A stretch of 28,108 nt of DNA, from NCBI GenBank assembly GCA_000444245.1, contig ATSW01016289.1:1-28108 (forward strand), written 5' to 3'. Source of the DNA: Botryllus schlosseri (lineage: Eukaryota; Chordata; Ascidiacea; Stolidobranchia; Styelidae). Below, piece after piece: positions 21,801 through 28,108 of this stretch. Position numbers and translations under genes: made by a program. Under the pieces are notes generated by a model. The model made no database searches. It was not told where the DNA came from and saw only the letters and a program-made list of their open reading frames with translations. Every line of letters begins with the position of its first letter. Positions within the stretch are counted from its first letter, which is position 1.

Positions 21801-24800
21801 CCATCGCTTTGAAATTGAAACTATATGCGCTCTTGATTGACAGGTCTCGCGCCAGTATCGGGCATGTGCGAACAAGGCAGAAGTTGTAATATCAACGAAG
21901 ATATTGGACTTGCTTCCGCCTTCACAATAGCCCACGAAATGGGACACAAGTAAGATTTTATTTACCTTACCGGTACCTAAAACACATCACGGTGCACCAT
22001 GTCACCTTAACGGAATTCGGTCATTGCGGCCTTATCATTCCTTACACTGCCGGAGTCAGAGATGGTAAATAGTACTTCACATTACAGTTTCGGTATGGAA
22101 CACGACGGGAATGGAAATGACTGTGGAATGGGCAGCGGCGAACCCGCGGAAATCATGGCAGCACAATATTCCAAGAACTCAAGGCCTTTCACGTGGTCAC
22201 GGTGCTCCAGATCATACATCACCGAGTTTTTAGAGTGAGTATTCCCTGTATATTTATTAACATTTTACCAAAGCAGCATGTAACCGTGTTTACTAGCCGA
22301 TTTGCATTGTCTACTTCTGTGTGAGATCACGTAGGCACATCTATGATGATAGTTTTATAGCCAACTCCGATATTATTGAAGATAACTCTATATATTAATT
22401 GAATACAATTCTATTTGCAGCACCGGGTCTGGTGAATGCTTAAGAGGCGGTCCCCCACGACGAGACTTTCAATTTCCCGAGGAATTGCCCGGACAGCAAC
22501 ACAGTGCCGACGAACAATGCCGATTTCAATACGGCCCTCAGTCTCGTCAATGCAATTACGGAGTAAGTGTTTTATATTGAAATAGAAAATCTCAAAATCT
22601 CGTCATTTAGAGGTTATCGACACAATATATCTATAGAATAAGTTGACGCTAATCTCCTAATGTTATCATCAAAGATTACATGCACTTGCGGACGCAGCAA
22701 ATTCTCCCATCTGCACTGTAGCCTATTATGCTCGCAGGCCGCACGAGCCGGATTATATGTCAAGTCATCAATTGAACCGATTGTGTGCTTTCAAATCGAA
22801 AATACTGTATATGGCTTCAGCCTCCATATATTCATGTAATAATCTTTTTTCAGCACACGTGTCAAGTATTGTGGTGCGTAAGTCAAAACGGACGCTGTAT
22901 CACTAACAGCATCCCGGCTGCGGAAGGCACCAAGTGTTTCGACACAGCCAGAAACATAGCGCACGGGGTATGTTTCATAATGTTATCATCTTCTTTCAAG
23001 TGTCATGTATGTAATGTCAATTCTTTTCAGTGGTGCTATCAAGGTCGTTGCGAGCCCTATGGTCAGCGTCCCAATTCCGTAGATGGCGGTTGGGGACAGT
23101 GGAGTGAATGGAGCGAATGTTCAAGAACATGCGGCGGCGGAGCTAGCTCGTCGTACCGTCAATGCAATAACCCGGAACCTCAAAACGGTGGGAAATATTG
23201 CACCGGTCAAAGGCGACGGTATCATACTTGCAATGCACAGGTGAGAATACTGTAACATGTCAAAAAGTACTTGACCGTCTGGTGCCCATCATAGAGTTCA
23301 CGCCATATTTGACATGATACTTACGCCTGTCTCATTGATTGGATAAATCTTTCTCAACGATTGATAGGCGCACTTGGGCGAGATATGTTTTCGATGAAAG
23401 TTTCCAGTTCGTGTAGAGTGGGCAGCTGCGAGGATATGTTAATCATGTGCATATCTGGGTCACATGCCGTTACAATCGTTTAATCAAATTATCTCCTTAA
23501 CATCAGTCGGAGACGCCGCCGTCGACGTCATAGTCGTAAATCCACGAGATTTCCTTGACTATAATTCGTACTTTTGTCGTTCCAGGCCTGCAACGCCACT
23601 ACCAAGTCTTTCCGTGAGCAGCAATGCGCGCAATTCGACGCGGATCCGTTTCAAGGCAAATATTACAACTGGAGGCCTTTTGTGGGTGGTAAGCGCTGCT
23701 GTTGGTCTTGCTATTTATAATGATCAATCCCAATCTCGTTATTCTTCCATCTAGGACACAACGTGAATCCGTGTGCACTCAACTGCTTAGCGGAAGGTTA
23801 CAGCTTCTACACCGAACGTGCCAAGGCTGTGGTTGACGGCACTCGCTGCTTCGCGGATAGCATGGATATGTGCATCAACGGAGACTGCCATGTATGTATA
23901 ATTGATGAAGCGGAAGATACATAACATAGCTTCTAATTTAGTTAGCTATGCGAATCCGATTTTACGGCTGTAGGCAGTACCATTACTTGCTACAACTTGG
24001 AATTCCGTTTATGACGTAATTGCTTTTGTCTGCAGCACGTTGGTTGTGACGGAGTGCTGCATTCGGAAGCGGTCGAAGACAAATGCCGCGTCTGCGGCGG
24101 AGACGGGAGCACTTGCGAGACGGTTAACGGCGTGTTCCAATCGCCCGGGATGCAAGGACGTAAGTTCTTTCATGAGGTCTATTTCCGAATTTTACGAAGC
24201 CAATTTTTACGGGGCGTAAACTCTTTCATCGGTAGCACTGGCGGCATTTCAATCAAATTCCCTTTTGTGCTGCCTTTCCGCTTTTCTATCCGGCTAGAGG
24301 TGAATGAAGGCTTTATTAAGACCATGGGTCACTGCATTTATCGCTGCCATTTGTTTATCCGCGATAGTAATCTGAACGCTGCATAGTCTTGCTCTATTTA
24401 ACTCAAATTCCTCCTCGGCGAGGTAGAAAAACCACAAGGAGAATAAGAGTTATCGGAACAATTGCTTCGTTTGTGTTCGTTTTTCTTCGAATTACGTCAT
24501 GATTCTCAGAGGAAGAACAAACGCTTTATACAGAGCTAAACCTTCAAGGACAAACAATTTGGTAAAGACGAGCGTGACAAAAATATTACATATAGACGGA
24601 ACGTAGCGAAGTAAAGCTATTCGGTCACGTTTAAAAAGGATAGTTTGTTCATATCGCTATTTTTCTCCGTGAACCACGGAAACCTCGTTCCATACCAAAA
24701 ATCGGCTTCGCTTGCGTTTCTTCTTTGTGCATGTATTTAAGAATGACTTGAGGTGAGGCGAAACAAATTTCCTACGAAATGAGTCATTGCGATCTCTGCG

Positions 24801-27444
24801 ATAAAGCGTTTCGAAAGTGCGAGATCTTCCCTCGCCCACATTCTAACATGAAATTTCACGCTTGTTCAAGGTTGTCGTTGGATTTCCGATATTAGTAACG
24901 AAGATTGTGCTTACGGGTCGCGTGCGCTTGCCAAAACAATAGCCTCATTTACGCCGGTGTCGTTAGGTCGCCTATAAATACCCATGAATGCTGTCTCGTC
25001 TATCGGGAATCAATCTTAAGAATTAATCGCGCATGCTTAGACCACCCAGGATTCTTTCATCCGGTTGACAATGAAAATATTATAATCTTTTTCATTCTTT
25101 GTAGTGTATGAAGAAATTGCGATGATACCGAAAGGCGCAGTTCACATTCACATCAGCGAAGTGTTGGTTTCTCAACAGAACTATCTCGGTGAGTATCGAA
25201 GCTTCAAACCAGCTAGTGCCTATTCAGCCGTGTCATCTGGAATGTTATTTTTAACAGCGTTACGAAGCCGGAGCGGGGATAATTATCTAAACGGCGGCTA
25301 CACCATCGATTGGGCGCAAAAGTTTGATGCTGCTGGTACGACATTCACGTACGGAAGAGACGAATCCGACCCGGAGTTTTTGAAAGCACTCGGCCCTACA
25401 ACCGAAGATTTAGTAGTCCTGGTGAGTAATATATCTTGTAATTACGAAAACAGGGCTTTTGTTAACGCTACTTATCGTATATTTATAGGTACTTCTACAA
25501 GAAACCAACAAAGGAATTCGTTACGAATACAATGTTCCAGTGGAACACCCCAGCAGCGGCGATTACGACGTGCAATTCGTATGGAGCATGGGAGAATGGT
25601 CTGAATGTTCCGCCACCTGTGCTGGCGGCACTCGCCGTCGAATGGTAATTTGCCAACGCGCTACTGACGGCAGTCAAGTACAACACAGTTACTGTGATCA
25701 AAGCACCATGCCTTCCGAAGAGATAGGAAACTGCAACATCGAGCCTTGCGGGCCAGAGTACGTCATTATTTTCATCCCACAAACGAACGTGTGTCCTAAA
25801 TTTCGCTTTGGTTTAGGTGGTATATCGGCGAATGGCAGTCTTGCAGCGCGACTTGCGGCGGTGGGCAAAGAATTCGTGTTGTCAACTGTCAACGAAAAAT
25901 ATCGCAGTCTGAAGACGAAGTTGTTGCGAACAAATTCTGCCCTGGAGAGACTCCCGTTTCGACGGAGAACTGCAACCTGGACGTGTGTCCCCCGCAATGG
26001 GTGGCGCGAACGTGGACTCAGGTACTACACCTTACAGTGCGTGTATATAACTATAACGCGTCCCCATCATTCCGCGATTCTCATTACTTCCGATTCGGAG
26101 ATATCGGTAGAGGTTTTCTTCAAACCCAACTCAAGAATAGCCTACATTCGTTCGTCGCTCATTTTAGTTCTGACAATCGCTGAAAATACAACTCCGTGTT
26201 GTTTTGACGTAGTGAATCATCGAGAGTTTTACCTCGCGTTTGTGTTGTTGCAAACTTCTGTGTCCAGGATTAGTCTTTTGTGGTCGTTGTGGGAGATTTA
26301 GCTTCCACCGCTAATGAAGTTTACTTGGGTTATTTTGCTGCTGTTTTCACTCCTTGACGTTATCGACCGAGCATCCACTGTGAAAAGGTGCTAATGGAGT
26401 AAGCCGTAAGATCTACCACTCGCTATACTAAGAATATAACATGTCACGCGTTCTAACTTGAGTATTTCGGATATGAAATGATATAGCTTGCGCGGAAGTG
26501 TGACTTATGTTAGTTGAGACCCAGAGATTTTTAAAATAGTCATCGTCGGTATACTCAAGTAGAATTGGAAGTAACGCGATAAAGTTGTACACAAGTACAG
26601 AGAGAAGTCAATAAGTAAGCATTCTAGGTCTAGTTTCGCCTAAGAAAATGAAAACCTAGTAGAAGTGGACGTGCCGCTTGAGTAGGTATTGTTGCAAGTG
26701 GGCAAAACCATTTTCAATACTCTGAAAACGATAAGTACTTCGTGACTTACTACCTCTGGTCAAAGACTATAGAATCGTCTTTAGAAGTGGTATCAAACTG
26801 CTATAATTACAGTAAATTGCCAAAATACAGCATAAGTGAGCAGTATTTGGCCTATGTCATCAAAAAGCGCACATTTCAAGTGCATCGACTACACGTCTGG
26901 CTCATCACATCAATTATTATCATTCGAAACTAACAGGCGCTCGAAACGTTACCTCCAACGAACCGTTTCAAAAACATGTTTATTTCGCTTACAGTGCAAC
27001 TCAAAATGCGGCATCGGCTGGAAGAAGCGCGAAGTGGTCTGCATGTCAAGCGACGGAACTGAAAGTTACCCCAACAGCCGTTGCAACCTACGCCACAAGC
27101 CTCCGTCCAGCACGAGATGCAACGCAGGTCACTGCCCGCCTCCGCGATGGGTCTACAGCAGATGGTCGAGATGCAGTGCGAAATGCGGATACGGTCGGCG
27201 GACAAGACGGGTATCGTGCCGGACACACGACAGGAAGAGAAGCAATCTGTGCTCGCATCACAGCAGGCCGCCTTCAGTCAAGTCGTGCCGCTCTAAATGC
27301 GCGACCACGGCGCCGCCCGCGTCGGTGGCTGGCGAAGAATGCGCCGACGATCCGAAATTCACGCACTGCGCTCTGGTGTTGAAGTTCAAATTCTGTCAGA
27401 GGCCGTACTTCAGCAAGGTGTGCTGTCAGTCGTGTTCGAATTGA
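18813..27444 (+). CDS. ADAMTS6/10: ADAMTS6/ADAMTS10-type secreted metalloprotease (19 coding exons)
   Basis: A secreted zinc endopeptidase of the extracellular matrix. Vertebrate ADAMTS6 and ADAMTS10 act on or with fibrillin microfibrils. The spliced frame encodes about 1221 residues: signal peptide 1-20, prodomain to 344 with cysteine switch at Cys249 and furin site RKKR 341-344, catalytic domain to about 560 with HEMGHNFGMEHD at 501-512 and Met-turn Met529, disintegrin-like region to about 640, TSP1-1 661-711, Cys-rich to about 820 with CRVCGGDG at 807, spacer to about 944, TSP1-2 to TSP1-5 (946-1174) and PLAC 1187-1219. Near-identities with human ADAMTS10 as I recall it include [32 protein letters not shown] and YFxxxCCxxC. 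One central plus four C-terminal TSP1 repeats with PLAC is the ADAMTS6/10 layout. The protein is about 110 residues longer than the human one, all in the prodomain. All 18 introns are GT-AG and the frame is intact. Confidence 0.95.
18889..19442 (+). other. ADAMTS intron 1 (554 nt)
   Basis: Separates the signal-peptide exon from the prodomain. Apart from open frames that mirror each other on the two strands, nothing is recognisable. Regulatory elements are possible, but none is identifiable by eye. Confidence 0.75.
19443..19873 (+). CDS. ADAMTS6/10: ADAMTS exon 2: prodomain, first part
   Basis: Acceptor TATTTCAG, donor ATG|GTGAGT, phases 1 to 0. Encodes residues 26-169. It contains [14 protein letters not shown], matching the prodomain entry of ADAMTS proteins, and RRRR at 79-82, a first possible proprotein-convertase site in the same place as the RRQRR of human ADAMTS10. 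It ends in the conserved LSLCDGM block of the prodomain fold. Confidence 0.9.
19939..20574 (+). CDS. ADAMTS6/10: ADAMTS exon 3: prodomain end, furin site, catalytic start
   Basis: Acceptor TCAACAG, donor ATC|GTAAGT, phase 0 at both ends, residues 170-381. It holds GVI...EYVIEPL, HVIYKRS, the cysteine-switch HCGYSG (Cys249), then a long basic, Ser- and His-rich linker (HHHH at 321-324) and the furin site RKKR at 341-344. Mature enzyme starts at [18 protein letters not shown], nearly the same as human ADAMTS10. The linker explains the extra length of this protein. Confidence 0.93.
20640..20723 (+). CDS. ADAMTS6/10: ADAMTS exon 4: catalytic domain
   Basis: Acceptor GTTGGCAG, donor CAG|GTAAAT, 84 nt, phase 0. 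Encodes [20 protein letters not shown] and ILLTEDQ-like wording (VLLTEDQ), the conserved strand region of the metalloprotease. Confidence 0.93.
20857..20996 (+). CDS. ADAMTS6/10: ADAMTS exon 5: catalytic domain
   Basis: Acceptor CGCCGCAG, donor ACCGG|GTAAGA, phases 0 to 2. Encodes [18 protein letters not shown] and ends [10 protein letters not shown]. The SLDSFC.WQ and HD.AVL.T motifs are standard in ADAMTS catalytic domains. Confidence 0.93.
20997..21509 (+). other. ADAMTS intron 5 (513 nt)
   Basis: Lies between catalytic-domain exons 5 and 6, bounded by GTAAGA and CATTTCAG. No feature is recognised in it. Confidence 0.75.
21510..21553 (+). CDS. ADAMTS6/10: ADAMTS exon 6: catalytic domain micro-exon
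   Basis: Only 44 nt, acceptor CATTTCAG, donor CTAG|GTAAGA. Encodes [14 protein letters not shown], which carries the conserved RYDIC...PCGTLG wording. It would be missed by simple frame scans, but phases 2 and 1 fit both neighbours. Confidence 0.92.
21844..21949 (+). CDS. ADAMTS6/10: ADAMTS exon 7: zinc-binding helix
   Basis: Acceptor TTGACAG, donor CACAA|GTAAGA. Encodes [19 protein letters not shown] and then [15 protein letters not shown]. His501 and His505 are zinc ligands and Glu502 is the catalytic base. The motif is cut by the intron just before its third histidine. Confidence 0.95.
22088..22234 (+). CDS. ADAMTS6/10: ADAMTS exon 8: third zinc ligand and Met-turn
   Basis: Acceptor ATTACAG, donor TTAGA|GTGAGT. 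Begins [13 protein letters not shown], completing HExxHxxGxxHD with His511 and Asp512. The Met-turn is EIMAAQY (Met529). Ends with [16 protein letters not shown], the C-terminal helix of the catalytic domain. All catalytic residues are present. Confidence 0.95.
22421..22562 (+). CDS. ADAMTS6/10: ADAMTS exon 9: disintegrin-like domain start
   Basis: Acceptor ATTTGCAG, donor GGA|GTAAGT, phases 2 to 0. Encodes [24 protein letters not shown] and [18 protein letters not shown]. The DEQCRFQ.G..SRQC block is almost the same in human ADAMTS10. Confidence 0.94.
22854..22967 (+). CDS. ADAMTS6/10: ADAMTS exon 10: disintegrin-like domain end
   Basis: Acceptor TTTTTCAG, donor GGG|GTATGT, 114 nt, phase 0. 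Encodes [19 protein letters not shown] and IPAAEGTKC. The [13 protein letters not shown] wording is a strong ADAMTS6/10 signature. Confidence 0.95.
23031..23240 (+). CDS. ADAMTS6/10: ADAMTS exon 11: central TSP1 repeat
   Basis: Acceptor CTTTTCAG, donor CAG|GTGAGA, phase 0, residues 641-710. Starts [14 protein letters not shown], then TSP1-1 with [17 protein letters not shown]. The WxxW pattern is a C-mannosylation site and CSRTCGG an O-fucosylation site of the POFUT2 type. GGKYC.G.RRR is conserved with human ADAMTS10. Confidence 0.95.
23586..23688 (+). CDS. ADAMTS6/10: ADAMTS exon 12: Cys-rich region start
   Basis: Acceptor CGTTCCAG, donor GGTG|GTAAGC, phases 0 to 1. Encodes [12 protein letters not shown] and [12 protein letters not shown], matching FREVQCSEFD and FRGKFYKWK in human ADAMTS10. 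Confidence 0.93.
23755..23891 (+). CDS. ADAMTS6/10: ADAMTS exon 13: Cys-rich region
   Basis: Acceptor CCATCTAG, donor CAT|GTATGT, phases 1 to 0. Encodes [19 protein letters not shown] and VVDGTRC...MCINGDCH. The CLAEG.NFYTERA..VVDGT block is an ADAMTS6/10 hallmark. Confidence 0.95.
24036..24159 (+). CDS. ADAMTS6/10: ADAMTS exon 14: Cys-rich end, spacer start
   Basis: Acceptor GTCTGCAG, donor GGAC|GTAAGT, phases 0 to 1. Encodes [20 protein letters not shown] and [14 protein letters not shown], the invariant end of the Cys-rich module and the start of the cysteine-poor spacer. Confidence 0.95.
24160..25104 (+). other. ADAMTS intron 14 (945 nt)
   Basis: Bounded by GTAAGT and TTTGTAG. No coding, RNA gene or transposon end is recognisable inside. 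Open segments on either strand look fortuitous. Confidence 0.8.
25105..25188 (+). CDS. ADAMTS6/10: ADAMTS exon 15: spacer
   Basis: Acceptor CTTTGTAG, donor CTCG|GTGAGT, phases 1 to 1. Encodes [19 protein letters not shown] and SQQNYL, the IP.GA.HI.I strand typical of ADAMTS spacers. The following 69-nt intron has no in-frame stop. Confidence 0.93.
25258..25421 (+). CDS. ADAMTS6/10: ADAMTS exon 16: spacer
   Basis: Acceptor TTTAACAG, donor CTG|GTGAGT, phases 1 to 0. Encodes [24 protein letters not shown] and [11 protein letters not shown]. The AGT.F.Y and LGP...L.V wording fits the spacer of human ADAMTS10. Confidence 0.93.
25489..25757 (+). CDS. ADAMTS6/10: ADAMTS exon 17: spacer end and TSP1-2
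   Basis: Acceptor TTTATAG, donor CCAGA|GTACGT, phases 0 to 2. Encodes [17 protein letters not shown], closing the spacer, then [20 protein letters not shown] (TSP1-2), with six cysteines and an O-fucosylation-type CSATCAG. Confidence 0.94.
25817..26021 (+). CDS. ADAMTS6/10: ADAMTS exon 18: TSP1-3 and start of TSP1-4
   Basis: Acceptor TGGTTTAG after a 59-nt intron, the shortest of the gene; donor CAG|GTACTA. Encodes [18 protein letters not shown] (TSP1-3, with a fucosylation-type CSATCGG) and ends [12 protein letters not shown], the tryptophan strand of TSP1-4, which is completed in the next exon. Confidence 0.93.
26022..26994 (+). other. ADAMTS intron 18 (973 nt), last intron
   Basis: Bounded by GTACTA and CGCTTACAG. 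It interrupts TSP1-4 between its tryptophan strand and first cysteine. No nested gene, exon or repeat was seen. Confidence 0.8.
26995..27444 (+). CDS. ADAMTS6/10: ADAMTS exon 19: TSP1-4, TSP1-5, PLAC, stop
   Basis: Acceptor CGCTTACAG, TGA at 27442-27444, residues 1073-1221. Encodes [16 protein letters not shown] (rest of TSP1-4), [18 protein letters not shown] (TSP1-5), a short Thr/Pro/Ala linker and PLAC ([32 protein letters not shown]). All six PLAC cysteines are present. TSP1-4 and TSP1-5 have Lys before the second cysteine, so they lack the O-fucosylation consensus. The protein ends CSN. Confidence 0.95.
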   Translation, partial: CNSKCGIGWKKREVVCMSSDGTESYPNSRCNLRHKPPSSTRCNAGHCPPPRWVYSRWSRCSAKCGYGRRTRRVSCRTHDRKRSNLCSHHSRPPSVKSCRSKCATTAPPASVAGEECADDPKFTHCALVLKFKFCQRPYFSKVCCQSCSN

Positions 27445-27821
27445 GCGACTTGAAGCTTGGGGCTTTCTACGATGGAAAGTCGCGCGAGAAAAAGCACAGG
27501 AAAAGTGGCGGATCCCGCAGAACGGTTATGCCGGGCCTCATCTACACCGCAATGTATGCTAGTGCTGGCGCGAGCTGCTTGCACCTTCACAGTTAGATGC
27601 GAGGCGTATCGATTCCGAATTCAAGACCGACAAAATCGCACGGGAACACTACAGCAATACAATCGATGTCGATTGGCGTACGCCGGTTTCGCTGGCGGTC
27701 TCACTCGGGACGCGCGACACGATAACAAGCTCTTCATTGAGTACTTTCTTCATAATCTTTTATGGACATGATTACCTTAGTGATTGTCTCTCGTTTCTAC
27801 TTTGCGTTGCTTTTATGTGAA

Positions 27822-27827
27822 ATTAAA
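27822..27827 (+). terminator. ATTAAA poly(A) signal candidate
   Basis: The commonest variant of the poly(A) hexamer, 378 bases past the ADAMTS stop, followed by a T-rich stretch. It would give a short 3' UTR. Confidence 0.35.
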
Positions 27828-28032
27828 TTTTTTATAAAATTCCGAGCACTCTATTTTTGATCAAATCATACGCATTCTTTCTGTTCTACGCATTCGCTGC
27901 AACTATGTATGATGATTCGCGGTATTTTTGATATAGATTTCCTTTACTGTTTCCGAATACTTGGGCTCCAAGTTTTCGAATAGCTGTTCGCTGCCGAAGC
28001 CGAGTTCTTGTGTTAAATTATTTATTTAATGA

Positions 28033-28038
28033 AATAAA
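28033..28038 (+). terminator. AATAAA poly(A) signal candidate
   Basis: Canonical hexamer 589 bases past the ADAMTS stop, within an A-rich stretch and followed by TTCCGTTGG. It is the best candidate for the 3' end of the transcript. Confidence 0.5.
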
Positions 28039-28082
28039 AGTAAAAAATCTAATTTCCGTTGGCGCTGAGACTGCCAAGGCAC

Positions 28083-28108
28083 CTGTCTCTTATACACATC
28101 TCTGATGG
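28083..28108 (+). other. sequencing adaptor (Tn5 mosaic end plus 454 Nextera adaptor)
   Basis: CTGTCTCTTATACACATCT at 28083-28101 is the exact 19-bp Tn5 mosaic end. It is followed by CTGATGG, the first bases of the reverse-complemented 454-type adaptor A used with Nextera libraries. It runs to the very end of the window. This is untrimmed library sequence, not genome. Confidence 0.95.

Larger units (their letters stand above)
27445..28082 (+). other. ADAMTS 3' untranslated region
   Basis: Follows the TGA directly. The first 300 bases remain open in other frames (to 27771) because of GC-rich coding-like composition, but contain no domain. The later part is AT-rich with two poly(A) signals. 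The transcript end is not fixed. Confidence 0.6.

Noticed and set aside
23464-23754. 96-codon frame over exon 12
   Set aside because: It is a shadow in the wrong frame. The exon read in the correct phase gives the conserved Cys-rich sequence.
27297-27771. Open frames of 99 and 104 codons after the ADAMTS stop
   Set aside because: They are out-of-frame continuations of the GC-rich last exon into the 3' UTR, with no domain or start context.

Overview
The window is eukaryotic (animal) genomic DNA. Nearly all recognisable coding content is one multi-exon plus-strand gene at 18813-27444. It is a secreted zinc metalloprotease of the ADAMTS family and, from sequence features recalled from the human proteins, an orthologue of the vertebrate ADAMTS6/ADAMTS10 pair. 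I could join 19 coding exons through 18 GT-AG introns with a continuous reading frame, giving about 1221 residues. The order is signal peptide, prodomain with a cysteine switch and an RKKR furin site, reprolysin-type catalytic domain, disintegrin-like domain, central TSP1 repeat, Cys-rich region, spacer, four more TSP1 repeats and a PLAC domain. The presence of one ADAMTS6/10-type gene with many short introns (59-69 nt class and 130-970 nt class) suggests an invertebrate metazoan. The phylum cannot be fixed from this window.

Region 1-18780 is gene-poor. No homologue of a known protein was recognised there. It contains relics of DNA transposons, mostly hAT type: a right end at 3183-3249, a 1.7-kb element at 9744-11468, a 300-bp MITE at 11477-11776 inserted at the edge of the previous one, degraded ends at 12606 and 13421, and a 342-bp MITE at 14542-14883. 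A tRNA-derived SINE lies inside the 1.7-kb hAT element. A pair of diverged direct repeats sits 576 bp apart at 8221 and 8797, and there are microsatellites at 13573 and 14147. Two short open segments (5016-5168, cysteine-rich with a following AATAAA; and 2213-2415) have an acceptor site just upstream and could be terminal exons of unrecognised genes, but the evidence is weak.

Region 17960-18812 is the likely promoter and 5' UTR zone of the ADAMTS gene. It holds two TATA-like boxes with initiator-like sequences. Region 27445-28082 is the probable 3' UTR with ATTAAA and AATAAA signals.

The last 26 bases (28083-28108) are not biological. They match the Tn5 mosaic end plus the start of the 454-type Nextera adaptor, so the contig ends in untrimmed library adaptor.
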